A stretch of 64,000 nt of DNA from Flaccisagitta enflata (Eukaryota; Chaetognatha; Sagittoidea; Aphragmophora): the NCBI GenBank assembly GCA_965153355.1, contig OZ231127.1, positions 74,524,001-74,588,000 of the forward strand, written 5' to 3'. The notes under the pieces were generated by a model. That model was not told the origin of the DNA, did not search any database, and saw only the letters and a list, made by a program, of their open reading frames with translations. Below, in pieces: positions 1 through 12,141 of this stretch (position 1 is its first letter; the number at the start of each line of letters is the position of its first letter). Both the position numbers and the translations under genes were made by a program.

Positions 1-2
1 AG

Positions 3-518
3 TTTGATTGCCCATATCTGGCCAGAATCCCCAAATACATCTCGATGATGATCCGAGATGAAAGCGATTTACCAATGGATCGCTCAGAGTTTGGTCATCT
101 TTTGCAAAATAGTCAACTTATGGAAAATGCCCAATATCAACAGGAATTGGTGACAGAACGTTGCTGCAATTCACGTGACAAAGAAGAGGCGATTGGCGTC
201 GTTAGAGACATAGTGGAAAGTGCAAGGAAGCTGTTTGGTAACGATCCCACGCAAATCAAAAGCGAGATCACGTCACAGTTGACCATGTTGCTCCACAAAG
301 ACCGCTTCATCATGAAAAACAATGGCCCGAGTTGGGGAAACAGCGGAGGCCTGGTCATGGATCCAAGTTTAACTGGGGGAGCAGCGGGAATCTTCCTGTG
401 CGGGTATCCAGAACCTGGCCCAGAACTTTTTAATGGATTTGAGGCGAGACACTTCAAATGTCTGCAGGGATTAAAGTGGAGCTCCATAAATTGGAGCAGA
501 GTTGAGATCATTGATTAA
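3..518 (+). CDS. Trypsin-like serine protease, C-terminal part (5' cut by window edge)
   Basis: The frame is open from base 3 to the TAA at 516-518 and gives 171 visible residues. It aligns throughout with the C-termini of the two complete paralogues in this window. The nucleophile block reads GPSWGNSGG, with the serine at bases 342-344, and is followed by a conserved LCGYPEPG and RHFKCLQGLKW. The catalytic His and Asp lie upstream, outside the window. The helical insertion before the nucleophile (LLHKDRFIMKN) is shared almost unchanged with the 17.7-23.2 kb gene, so these two are closer to each other than to the 33-37 kb gene. The GNSGG form, in place of GDSGG, is typical of intracellular or HtrA-like trypsin folds. 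The ATG at 45 is internal to the homology and is not a start. The AAC array begins about 50 bp after the stop. Confidence 0.85.
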   Translation, partial: FDCPYLARIPKYISMMIRDESDLPMDRSEFGHLLQNSQLMENAQYQQELVTERCCNSRDKEEAIGVVRDIVESARKLFGNDPTQIKSEITSQLTMLLHKDRFIMKNNGPSWGNSGGLVMDPSLTGGAAGIFLCGYPEPGPELFNGFEARHFKCLQGLKWSSINWSRVEIID

Positions 519-566
519 GAAAAATGTTTGAAGATTAGGATGGGGAGAAAAAAATAACTTTTACTG

Positions 567-1656
<1,090 letters not shown>

Positions 1657-1880
1657 ACTGCCGCCTTGTGATGCAATGGGATTTCAACGTGAAATTTTTT
1701 ACAACATCAACAACACCAATAACAGCATTGCATTATTGATAATGAAGACAAAAAAAGAGCGAGAGCATCCAAAACACTCGACAATTACAAGAGAAACACC
1801 AAAACAAAAAATCATCCCTTGTCCCAACGTCATCACTCATGAGCGATACAAAAACATCTAGTGCATATGACAGCAAATCT

Positions 1881-2025
1881 TTAGTCGCGTGCTACGCGAC
1901 CCTGTACCTCGCTATATCCATCCGTCTGTCCATCCATACCAAATACCTAAGTGACTTTCTCTATCAGTGCCCCTTCCCACCCACATGCAACTACGGTAAC
2001 CGTGTATCCAATATCCAGCCTTGTT
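1881..2025 (+). mobile_element. Family A element (short hairpin-ended repeat), diverged copy
   Basis: It begins TTAGTCGCGTGCTACGCGAC, has a CCATCCGTCTGTCC centre, and ends with a CCGTGTATCC..CCTTGTT block. These are the shared features of the family found at about 14 places in the window. Confidence 0.75.
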
Positions 2026-2267
2026 GAATGATTAAATGTTTCAGCTTACTTTTTGCATCATAATCAAAATAATGATGGTGCCAAAATACTATTAGAAGAC
2101 AAATTGTCTCAAGACGCTTGATGTTTACATTTTCATCATAGTTTGACCTAAAAAGTATCCTAACTATGCCTTTCACAGAAAAAGACAAGAAAATCAAGGT
2201 TTTTTTTTTACACTTTTCATCATTTTCTGCCACTAATTCTTTCATTCATTCCTGAGTATTCTAAATA

Positions 2268-2619
2268 CTGTATTTCCCCTAATTAGCACCCGGAGCGCTT
2301 ACATAATTGGAAAATGACATTGTGACATAACCTCCTAATTAGCGAATTTAGCGCTCTCTCATAAATGTAAGGAAGAAAAAAAAATATTTAAAAAACTGAG
2401 TAAATGAAAGGTATTGGGAGGAAACAGACATGCAATATGACTCAAATGGAAAAATTCATAATCAAAGTTAGAAAAACAGGCAGACACACTTAAAACACCA
2501 AAGTAATATGTAATTTAAAAGGATATTTATCATAACAAAGAGTACATTTACATACAATCTATTTATCAAAAGAGGGGGGCAATGATTAGAGGTGGAGGCG
2601 CTAATCAAAGGAAAAACAG
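2268..2619. mobile_element. TA-flanked MITE with inverted ends
   Basis: The ends CTGTATTTCCCCTAATTAGC and GCTAATCAAAGGAAAAACAG are imperfect inverted repeats bounded on both sides by TA (2266-2267 and 2620-2621). No open frame is present, and the length is 352 bp. TA duplication suggests mobilisation by a Tc1/mariner-type transposase. Confidence 0.65.
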
Positions 2620-2625
2620 TAGTTG

Positions 2626-3125
2626 TTTTGTGGTCTCACACATGACTTGGATGACATTGTATTTAGGCCTATTTTCATTTACCTTTCTTTCAATCGTGTC
2701 AAAACTGTTCATCAAGATGTGACTAATACCAAATGAAATTGTCAAAATCTGAAGTCATTTGCAGTGCCTAATACACTATCCGTGATCTGTTGTTTTTTTT
2801 TTTCTTTAAAAATTGTGAGCATAAACTTTCTCCTCCAGTCTTCTTTGAATCTTTTTTTGTTAACATTCTACGCGATTCTAGAGATGGCTAGTAACTTACA
2901 TGTAGCTCCTCATTAGAAAAAATGGCCTAGTCACGTTTAGAAAGGCGGCGTGAGCACGTTCACGTGACGGAGAAACCTAGACACAAGGAAAATCGTGTTT
3001 CATTAATTTGACTCTATCAAGATCTGTCTTATGCAATTCTATCTGCTCTACAAAGGCTAACGCTATCACCCTCATGAAATGTTATAATTTTCGCGTTTTG
3101 AAAACAACAAGCCCAACAGGCCAAC
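2626..3125. other. Unassigned AT-rich sequence
   Basis: No convincing frame, repeat or RNA gene was seen. The same holds for 2026-2265. Confidence 0.5.
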
Positions 3126-3129
3126 AGTC

Positions 3130-3451
3130 GCGTGCTAAGTTACACAAAACTACACAACTTCATACTACACACAACTACATAACTTCATACTACATACTTA
3201 ACAAACTACACACTTACTACATACTTACATACCACATACTTACATACTTACATACTTACATTATCACATACTTACCTAATTGCATACTTACATATTTACA
3301 TACTTACATACATACTTACATATTTAATTACATACTTACATACATACTACATACTTATGTACTTACATACTTACACTAACACATATACATGCTTACTTAC
3401 TTACTTACTAACACATACTTATACTTACATACATACTTACACTAACATACA

Positions 3452-3483
<32 letters not shown>

Positions 3484-3498
3484 CATTATACATACATA

Positions 3499-3531
<33 letters not shown>

Positions 3532-5860
3532 CATACATACATACATACATACATACATACATACTTACATACTTACATATTTACATACTACTTATATCTT
3601 ACCCACATATGCCACATATAATGCACATACTGCCCACATAACACATACCACCTACACTCACATACACACACCTATTAAATACTTACATGCATGCCCATAC
3701 TTACATGCCTGTACTTACCCTCACATACCACATACTACGTATACATACATGCCCATACATGCCCACATACCACATACTTACATGCACATGCTCTACATAC
3801 CTACATATACCTACATACTTACATACTACACATAACCTACTTACCTACTTACATATGCCACATGTACTTACACACTTATACCTGCCTGCCACATACTTAC
3901 GTACCACATACCTTCTTACATTTACATACTTACATACTTATATGTACACTTCCATGCTTACATGCATGCCCACATGTACATGCCTTCATACTTACCATGC
4001 GCATACATGCTTACCTACATACTCACATGCTTACATACTTACCTGCTTACATATATACATACTTACATACATACTTGCCTGTATACTCAACATACATACA
4101 TACTTACCTACTTACATACCCACATACTACTTACATGCTTACATACTTACCTACATACTCACACTTTTACATACTTATTTGTACGCACATACTTGCCATA
4201 CATACTTACATACCTACATACTTACTGACATGCACATATACATGCCTCATACTCACATACATACTTACATGCCACATACTGCCTATTACATACCCACATA
4301 CTACATACCACATGTACATACCTACCCACATGCTTACATACTTCCACATACACACATACCACATATACACACTTACCTACATACTCACATACTTACATCC
4401 TTACCTACTTAAATACACTTACACCTTACTCACATACACCTACATGCTTACTATACCTACATACTTACATACTCATGCCCATAAATAACACATACTTATA
4501 CATATGCACATACACATACATACATACATACATACATACATACATACATACTTACATGCACACATACATACATACATACATACATACACATACATACATA
4601 CATACATACATACATACATACATACATACATTTTATACTTACATATACACTTACTTACATACTGCCACATACCTACATACTTACATACTTACTTACATAT
4701 ACATGCTTACCTACACCACTACCTACATACCTACTTAAGTAACACATATACCACTGCCCCATGCCACCTACATACGCATGTAACACGTGCCCACATACCA
4801 CATACTTACATGCCACATATGCTATACTTACTTATGCCACATACTTACATACTTACATACCTATACCTTGCCTGCCCACACACGCCATACTCATATTACA
4901 TACTTACTACTTACACCTACTTGCCGCATGCCACCTACACACCCACGCCACTTACCTATATGCCCACATACTTACGTACCATATCACACATACTTCACAT
5001 ACTTGTGCCACATGCACACATGCCACATGCCCTGCCCACATGCCACACATACCTTCATACTTACTTTCATGCCCACACCATAACACCTACATACTCACAT
5101 AACACATGCCTACTTACATACTTACCATACATACCCCTACATACTTACCAACATACTCACATACTTACCTAAATAACACATACTTACTTACATGCCCACA
5201 TACACATGCTGCCACATACACATACTTACCTACATACTCACATTGCCCACATGCCCATACTTATTTGTGCCACTGCCCCACTATGCCCACATATACATAC
5301 CTACATACTGACATGCCCCACTTACATACCCTACATACTTACCTACATACTCACATACTTATACCCCACATACTTACATCACTTACTTACATGCCCATGC
5401 CCATGCCCATGCCCATACTTACATACTTACATACTTTCTTACATACTGCCCACATACCTACATGCTTACATACTTACTCCCACATACATACCTACATACT
5501 ACTTACATACCTACCTACTTACATACATACACCCTTGCATACATACTTACCTACTACTTACATACTACCTACTTACATACATACTTACATACTTGCTTAC
5601 ATACCACCTACCTACATACTTACACACCCACATACCTACTTACATACTTACCTACATACTCACATACTTACATACTTACCTACTTACATACTTACATACA
5701 TACTTACTTACACACTTACCTACATACTTGCATACTTACCTACATACTTACCTACATAATTACATAATTACGTACTTACATGCTTACATACTTACATACA
5801 TACTTACATACTTACATACTTACCTACATACTACATGACTTCATGCTACAACTTCATACA
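3130..5860 (+). repeat. 2.7-kb (ACAT)n / ACTTACAT tetranucleotide array
   Basis: The region is a near-continuous run of CATA and CTTA tetramers. Homogeneous (ACAT)n tracts lie at 3440-3560 and 4505-4635, and degenerate ACTTACAT, CCTACATA and TGCCCACATA variants fill the rest. Since 4 is not a multiple of 3 and stop codons are rare in this composition, spurious Tyr/His/Thr-rich frames up to 265 codons arise. They are not genes. Confidence 0.95.
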
Positions 5861-5924
5861 ATATAACGTCTGTCCCAAAAAAAGTTACATTCTGAACCAA
5901 TAACGAGTGTCCAATAAAAAGTTG

Positions 5925-6178
5925 ACTAAATTCCCAAAATACCCAAAATACTCAAAAATACCCAATGATACCCAAAAATACCCAAAAATACCTAAAAACA
6001 CCTAAAAATACCCATAAATACTCAAAAATACTCAAAAATACCAAGAAGTACCCAAAGATATCTGAAAGTACCCTTAAATACCTTAAGTACCTAGAATAAC
6101 TAGAATACCCTAAAGTACCCTGAAATACCCTAGAGTACCTTAAAATACCTTAAAAAACCATAAAAAGTCATAATTTTA
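5925..6178 (+). repeat. Degenerate AAATACCC minisatellite
   Basis: Units of about 9-10 bp of the type AAAATACCCA recur about 25 times with drift (CCTAAAATACC, CCTTAAGTACC). The array is purine-rich on one strand and non-coding. Confidence 0.85.
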
Positions 6179-6183
6179 AAAAC

Positions 6184-6260
6184 GTGACCGACGTACCGAC
6201 CTACCGACCTACCGCCGACCATGGCAAAGGTGTAGAAGTCGCGTGCACAGCGACTAAAAA
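6184..6260 (-). mobile_element. Family A fragment
   Basis: Read on the minus strand it is a TTTTTAGTCGC hairpin end followed by TCTACACC and repeated GGTCGGTA units. It breaks off at about 6184. Confidence 0.65.
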
Positions 6261-6282
6261 GGAAAGCATAAAGATAGCATTA

Positions 6283-6283
6283 G

Positions 6284-6334
<51 letters not shown>
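6283..6334 (+). repeat. (CT)n microsatellite
   Basis: About 26 uninterrupted CT dinucleotides. The following 250 bp to 6590 show nothing assignable. Confidence 0.97.
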
Positions 6335-6338
<4 letters not shown>

Positions 6339-6591
6339 GACAAACTGGGGGCCCTTTTCTTCATGTGATGGTCACGTTATAAACGGGCCACTCGGTCTTT
6401 TGCTATGTTCGTTTGCTCTCACTGCTCACTCCACTCACTTGCTATGTTTGCTGCGTTTGCTTTGATTGCTTGCATCATTCACTTCATTCACTTTCTCGTG
6501 GGTTGCAAATAAATGCTTATAACATAAACGCATTTCACGAGAATGAACACAATTTTTCGTCTTTCGAGGCACGCCCTCAGGAATGAAACAC

Positions 6592-6743
6592 AACAAGGCC
6601 GGATACTCGGCAATCCAGTCGCTGACAGTTGGGCAGGAGCAGTAATGAATAAACCACTTGCAATTCAAAAATGTGACGGACCGACGGACCGACGGTCATT
6701 CCAACCAACATGGCAAAGTGTAGAGTCGCATGTCCGCGTATAA
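6592..6743 (-). mobile_element. Family A element, nearly complete
   Basis: AACAAGGCCGGATACTCGGC at one end, GGGCAGGAGCAGT in the middle, GGACCGACGGACCGACGG tetramer-type repeats, then TAGAGTCGC..CGCG at the other end. This matches the full-length family copies. Confidence 0.8.
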
Positions 6744-6778
6744 CAAATACAGAAAAGGAGGAAAAATGAACTGTCATA

Positions 6779-6862
6779 CGGACAAACGGACGGACGGACC
6801 GACAAACCGACCAACGGACCGACCGACAGAGCGGGTTATAGAGTCGCGTGTACGCGCTTAAA
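6779..6862 (-). mobile_element. Family A fragment
   Basis: GGACGGACCGAC repeats lead into GAGCGGGTTATAGAGTCGCG and a TACGCGCTTAAAA hairpin end. The GGCCTTGTT half is missing. Confidence 0.7.
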
Positions 6863-7109
6863 ATTTTTTCGGACAGTTTGACGGACTAAATGACAGACCA
6901 GGGTGTCAGAAAATTTTTTGCTTCCTACGAGCAAAATTTCTTCAACTGTACCTTCCTACTGAAAATGCGTATGATTATCCCAGTTCTGGATGCTCCTAGA
7001 ATAGTAAGTGAAGGGATGAGATGGTGAGGGGAGCAGCAGCCCTAGAAGGACCAATGACCTATGCATGTGCTGATGAGGAATTATGGAATTTGAAGAATCT
7101 TTTTACCTT

Positions 7110-7208
7110 TATGTGTCCGTCGGTTGGTCAGTCGGTCGGTTGGTCTGTCGGTAACGCATTTGTTCGACGATCCACATGTCGCACCTTATTGGCCTACTTG
7201 GCTTTGTT
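7110..7208 (+). mobile_element. Family B repeat copy 1
   Basis: GTCCGTCGGTTGGTC repeats, then GGTAACGCATTTGTTCGACG, ATCCACATGTCGCACC and TTGGCCTACTTGGC. The same ordered blocks occur at 7286-7410 and 38054-38170. Confidence 0.75.
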
Positions 7209-7285
7209 CATGATTGAGTGTTTGACGCAGCATGTAAATATTTGTCAGTGAAGTAGATCTGATAGCATTTTGATTTGTACGTTTT

Positions 7286-7410
7286 AAGTGCAACAAAGCA
7301 CCTCTGTAACTGGCTGTGTCCGTCAGTTGGTTGGTCAGTCGGTTTATCTGTCAGTAACGCATTTGTTTGATGATCCACATGTCGCACCTATGGGCTTACT
7401 TGGCCTAGTT
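7286..7410 (+). mobile_element. Family B repeat copy 2
   Basis: It begins AAGTGCAACAAAGCACCTC, contains TGGCTGTGTCCGTCAG and GGTCAGTCGGTT, then the GTAACGCATTTGTT and CACATGTCGCACC blocks, and ends near TTGGCCTAGTTT. Compared with the third copy it has both ends. Confidence 0.75.
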
Positions 7411-7496
7411 TATAAAATGTCGTTATGAAGCTGCTGAAGACAAATCATGAGCAAACAACAATATTTAGTCAGCCGCCTTTTGCCGATTCCTGTTTT

Positions 7497-7578
7497 TCTA
7501 GCTGAAAAAGAAGGATTTGAACCCACGAAAATCTTGGCTTTCCCTGTCTACCACAGGGCAAGTTCTAGAGTCGCGTGT
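7497..7578 (-). other. Degenerate tRNA-like sequence (tRNA pseudogene or SINE head)
   Basis: On the minus strand GGTTCAAATCC fits the pol III B box. About 35 nt upstream lies CCTGTGGTAGACAGG, which forms a D-arm-like hairpin containing GTGGTAG, and a weak GAAAG/TTTTC stem sits between them. The acceptor ends do not pair well and position 33 is not T, so it is not a working tRNA. It could be a tRNA-derived SINE remnant. Confidence 0.35.
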
Positions 7579-7737
7579 CTGTGGGTAACTAAAAAACACG
7601 GTTTTGTAATCACTTTCTCCCAAAAAGAACACATAATTCAAGGAAAATGAACGGGAAACAGGCCGCTCAAGCGTCATTATGGTCAGCGGTTCCCGATGCC
7701 CCATTGATATCGTTTAGTATTGTAAAGATGAGGTAAT

Positions 7738-9013
7738 GGGGCAGCGGCCCCGGAGGGGTCGATGACCTATGATTCCACACAGGGCAATTTTGTTTTGGGA
7801 GGCATGATCTTGGGTCTGAGAGGTCTAATCTGGGGTCCATAAGGTCTGATCTGGGGTGTGAGAGGCCTGATATAGGGTCTGAGAGGCCTGATAAGAGGTC
7901 TGGGAGGCCTGAGTTAAGGCCTAAGAAGCCTGAAAAGAGGTCTGAGAGGCCTGATTTGGGGTCTGAGAGGCCTGATTAGGGATCTCAGATGCCTGATTTG
8001 TAGTTTGAGAGGCCAGATTCGTGGTCACTGTGTTCCCTAGCTGTGATAGGTAGGAAAAAATGACTCAGCATAGTGACCTATTCTAGGTTGTTGCTTACAT
8101 GTAGGTGCATCTCACCATACATGAAACTAAAAATTCTGTTGGGATTTTTTTGAAAAATATACGAAAAACACAATTTTTTTATACAATTTGTGCCATAAAT
8201 CTCTGTGATCAATTTTTAGATAATTTTCAAGTTCAAAAATGAATTTAGATGATGTTTTCTGTTTCGTTTGATATGTCACACTATATACTTTCAAAGAAAG
8301 AAAGAAAGTTCATTTTTTGAATGTAATACTACAATAATAAATATCATTTTGAGTATTTTAAAGACAAAATGAACATTTTTTTCTTCTTTAAAAGTATATA
8401 GTGTGACATATCAAACAAAACAGAAAACATCATCTGAACTCAGTTCTGAACTCAAAAATTATCTAAAAATTGATCACAAAGATTTATGGCACAAATTGTA
8501 AAAAAAATTGTGTTTTTTTAATATTTTTCAAAAAAATCCCAACAGAATTTTTAGTTTCATGTATGATGAGATGCACCTACATGTAAGCAACAACCCAGAA
8601 TAGGTCACTATGCTGAGTCATTTTTTCCTACCTACCACAGCTAGGGAGCACGGTGTGGTCTGAGAGGCCTGATTTGGGGTCTGAAAGGCCTGAAAAGAGG
8701 TTCAGAGGCTTGAGTTGGGGCCTAAGAGGCCTGATAAGAGGTCTGAGAGGCCTGATTTGGGGTCTAAGGGGCCTGATAAGAGGTCTGAGAGGCCTGATTT
8801 AGGGTCTGAGAGGCCTGCTTTAAGGTCTGAGATGCCTGATTTGGGGTCTGAGAGGCCTGATTTGAGGTCTCAGAGGCCTGATTTGAGGTCTCAAAGGCCT
8901 GCTCTGAGGTCTAAGAGGCCTGATTTGGGGCTTCAGGGGGGACACAGACATCAGATCGGAAAAATTGCCCTGTGTGGAACCATAGGTCATCGACCCCTCC
9001 GGGGCCGCTGCCC
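7738..9013. mobile_element. Family C fold-back element 1 (with nested insertion)
   Basis: The ends GGGCAGCGGCCCCGGAGGGG and its inverse CCCCTCCGGGGCCGCTGCCC extend about 55 bp inward as inverted repeats, including CATAGGTCATCGACC. Inside each end lies a 20-21 bp minisatellite (GAGAGGCCTGATTTGGGGTC type; 7803-8025 and 8657-8940). The centre is occupied by a separate 0.63-kb palindrome. No coding capacity is seen; a 143-codon frame at 8715 is only the minisatellite. Confidence 0.8.
8026..8656. mobile_element. 0.63-kb palindromic element nested in family C element 1
   Basis: Arms of about 295 bp face each other around a short loop near 8325-8365. CACTGTGTTCCCTAGCTGTG on the left is matched by CAGCTAGGGAGCACGGTG on the right, and inner blocks such as ATATGTCACACTATATACTT are mirrored. 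TGGT flanks both ends, so a 4-bp target duplication is possible. Confidence 0.8.
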
Positions 9014-9072
9014 AAAAAGGGACAGAGAAAGAGTGAAAGAGGAAAAAAAGAAAAATGATGGCGTTTTTCAGC

Positions 9073-9175
9073 TTTTTAGTCGCGTGCTACGCGACTCTAC
9101 AACCCACTTTGTCGGTCCGTCGGTCAGTCACACTCTACTTTTTTGAGGTTTTTGTGGTCTTTGGACTCACTGCTC
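9073..9175 (+). mobile_element. Family A element, 3' part missing
   Basis: TTTTTAGTCGCGTGCTACGC, then ACTCTACAACCCACTTTGTCGG and GTCCGTCGGTCAGTCACAC. The homology ends at CTCACTGCTCCTTCC, before the CCGTGTATCCGGCCTTGTT block. Confidence 0.75.
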
Positions 9176-9179
9176 CTTC

Positions 9180-9769
9180 CCTTCAATTGTCACACGCAGA
9201 GGTGAGCAAAGTGAGTGAGCAAACCCGTGAACGGCAGAGCACTGCGGCGTGAGTGAGCAGAGTGAGTGATGCGAGCGAACGAACGTGACGAGCGACTGAC
9301 TTACCTATCAAAAACGTCAATGTCTCAGTCTAGAATTGGAAACGACCCCTAGGGCCTAAGGAATTTTGATAGTGTTTCAAAAGACCATATTTTAGGTATG
9401 TATGTGTATGTAATGGAAGCTTACACTACATAAATGTCCATATCATTTCCAGATTTTTTTCAATTTCTGTTTCCTTTTGATTAATTGTATGAGTTTTATG
9501 TAGGATGAATTGTTGCACATGTCACTTAAGTCAATCAGGTCAATTTTGTCATTCAAATTATTTCATGACATGTTAAGTCGTACTAGGTCAGCAGGAGTCA
9601 TTTAAAGTCAATTTAAGGTCAATTTAAGGCACCTTATAGGTCTTGGCCTTGTTCATCAGTTTCTTAGTTCAAAAAATAATGACTCACAAAAGATCGCCCA
9701 TAATAAAGTGAAAAAATTACCTTTACACTTTATAAATATCCCATGGAGGAAAAGGAAAAGGATTTTTTT
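9180..9769. other. Unassigned sequence
   Basis: Contains GAGTGAGC/GAGCGAAC-like short repeats near 9200-9290 and short repeated AGGTCAATTT/AAGTCAATT motifs near 9540-9630. No gene was seen. Confidence 0.4.
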
Positions 9770-9834
9770 CATAGAAAAAAAGAAAAAAGAAAAATGAAAG
9801 AAAGAAAACGAAAAAGGAGGAAAGAAAGAAAGAT

Positions 9835-9865
<31 letters not shown>

Positions 9866-9907
9866 AATGAATGAAAGAAAGAAGGGGAAGAGGGAAAGAA
9901 AAAAAAT
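9770..9907 (+). repeat. GAAA-rich polypurine tract
   Basis: AGAAAGAAAGAAAG-type runs on the plus strand. Confidence 0.9.
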
Positions 9908-9977
9908 GTGCCCATTTAAAACTTGTGATTCCTGCATGATTGTGTGAGCGCCCAAACATATACATGCGCTCACACAA

Positions 9978-9978
<1 letters not shown>

Positions 9979-10060
<82 letters not shown>
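9979..10060 (+). repeat. (GT)n microsatellite
   Basis: About 40 uninterrupted GT dinucleotides. It is followed by 300 bp (10061-10357) without recognisable features. Confidence 0.97.
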
Positions 10061-10061
<1 letters not shown>

Positions 10062-10357
10062 AAAAGGCAAACACGATCACATGTAAAGATAAAAGGCACG
10101 ATCACGGGGTCCTACAACATGAAAGAGAAAAATAGCTTGTCCTTAGCACCTGATCACGCTTCTTTTTTGAAAGGCCATGGTGAAAAAACCGCGACCACGC
10201 CCGCGTTTTGCCCACTTATCACGTTATGGTTTTGGCTGACGATATATCTCGTAACTTAGGGACTAAGCGTTGGAAGGGGCAGGAAATCCGAGACTCAGAT
10301 TCAAAATTGGCACATCAAAGCTTAGATTAGGGCCTCGGGGCTGAGATTGGGGTCTCA

Positions 10358-11345
10358 AGGAACCACCAGCTCCTGTTGGCAAAGCTGGAGCACTATGGGG
10401 TTAGGGGTGGGGCCCTGGGGTTGCTTGGTGACTACTTGGCAGAGAGGTCACAATATGTGACCTATGGGGGGTTTGAATCTGAGAGGGGCAGGGTTGAGTG
10501 TGGCGTCCCCCAGGGCTCGGTCCTCGGGCCATTGTTCTTCCTTGTCTATGTGAATGACATGGTGAGGGCATGTGGGGGACTGGAGCCGGTCCTGTTTGCG
10601 GATGATACCAACATATTCGCACAGGGTAGGGATCCTACTGAGCTTTTTGGGAGGGTAAATAGGGGACTTGCGGAGCTCAGTAGGTGGTTTAGGTGTAATA
10701 GGCTAACTCTGAATCTGAAGAAGACAGAGTAAGTCTATTTTGGCCGACTGGGCAGGGACCCACCGCCAGAGGGCCTTGAGATAGGAGGGGAGCAGGTTAG
10801 GAGGGTTGAGGGGGCGCGTTTTCTTGAGGTGTGGGTGGATGGGGGGCTGAGATGGACCGGGCAGATAGAGAGGGTGAGGGCCAAGGTGTGGCGGCTGCTT
10901 GGGATACTTGGGAGGGCTGGGGAGGTCTTAGGAGGGGGGTGTTCCATGCGGACCCGCTGTCTGCCGAGGCTGGGATGCTCAAGGTGGGGGACCATTACCG
11001 GCAGCAGCTTAGGGTCCATGCTTGGCGATTCTGGAATAGCGGCCTCCCCCCTAACCAGACTGCAATGCTCGGGAGGGTGGGGGATGTCCATGGCTATGCC
11101 ACTAGATCGGCAAGGGCAGGGTTGTTCCTCTCCACGAGGGACAACAGGTCGGTGGGCTATAGGGTGCCCAAGGAATGGGCGGTGGTGCCTGAGGCTCAGC
11201 AAGGGTTGGGCTCGGTGGCAGCCTTCAAGAGGGCGTCAAGGGCGGGGTTTTTGGCGATTTATGGGGCATTCAGTTGCGGGGTGGATGGGTGTCGTGCATG
11301 CAGGGGAGGGGTGGGGGATGGACATCAGCGCAGGCAGGTGTGAGT
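10358..11345 (+). mobile_element. Decayed non-LTR retrotransposon (CR1/Rex1-like) reverse transcriptase
   Basis: One frame from about 10358 reads into fingers and palm motifs of a LINE reverse transcriptase: KLEHYGVRGGAL, then GVPQGSVLGPL and the catalytic FADDTN (bases about 10596-10613). An in-frame TAA at 10730-10732 interrupts KKTE..VYFG. The frame resumes (FLEVWVDGGLRW) to about 10940, where a frameshift with an apparent deletion moves to the +1 frame. There the C-terminal LINE pattern (GMLKVGDHYR, WRFWN, VPKEWAVVPEA, VAAFKRASRAGFL) runs to a stop at 11341-11343. The 5' end is truncated. The segment is far more GC-rich than its surroundings, which suggests recent arrival from a GC-rich source element or a family with biased composition. 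It is not functional. Confidence 0.85.
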
Positions 11346-11799
11346 AGATTGCGGGAGGTGTCGTTTTGTGTCAGTCTATCTGAAAAATTGGCAAATAATA
11401 GCTTCCAAATTTCTTGTATTGTTCATTTCACTTATTACTTTATGGCCAGCACACAGTATAATTGTTGTCATAGCAGCTGAGGGACATCGAGCTATTTTTT
11501 GAACTACAGTGAGTTAGTTCATAATTTTGTTTTTCAACTATACTCCACTATGTAAGGATACACAATATCCACTTACAGGCCTTTATTCCGACGTTAAGTG
11601 TTGTTGTTTCAATAATAAACATTTTCAGACTTGGCCTCTCTGGCATTGCTCTTTTGTTTTAGTTTTGTCTTCTGACACTTGCTTTACCAGAGATTACACG
11701 AGCTTAGCTTGGAGATAGCTAAATCTAAACCAAACTAGCTACTCTTTGGAATTGCGTCCAATTGGGAAATTTTTTTAACTGAAAGTTTTTTTTTATATC
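11346..11799. other. Unassigned sequence
   Basis: No supported gene, RNA or mobile element was seen; AT-rich. Confidence 0.4.
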
Positions 11800-12108
11800 T
11801 TTCCATGTCTCTTTATATCTCCTTATGTCTTTTCATGTTTTATCATGTCTCTTTTTCCTACTCAATTAAACTAAACTAAATTAAAACCTAGTATTTCTAG
11901 GAATAGAACTATTTTTGTCTGTCTTTGTATTTTTTTGTCTCCTTTTGCCTCTTCTTGTCTTTTCATGTCTCTTTTTATCTCTTTCTGTCTCTTTTTGTCT
12001 TTTTTTGTCTCTTAATGTCTCTAAATGTCTCTTTTATCTCTTTTTGTCTCTTTATGGTTTTTTATGTCTTTTTTTGTCTCTTTTGTCTCTTCTTGTTTGT
12101 TCTTGTTT

Positions 12109-12141
<33 letters not shown>

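Noticed and set aside
137-511. Minus-strand 124-codon frame opposite the protease fragment
   Set aside because: Shadow of a conserved coding region; the plus strand aligns with the paralogues.
3357-5838. Long Tyr/His/Thr frames (up to 265 codons) on plus
   Set aside because: They arise from the (ACAT)n array, overlap one another in several frames and have no non-repeat sequence.
9656-10105. His/Thr and Cys/Val frames at the (GT)n array
   Set aside because: Dinucleotide repeat artefacts, open on both strands.
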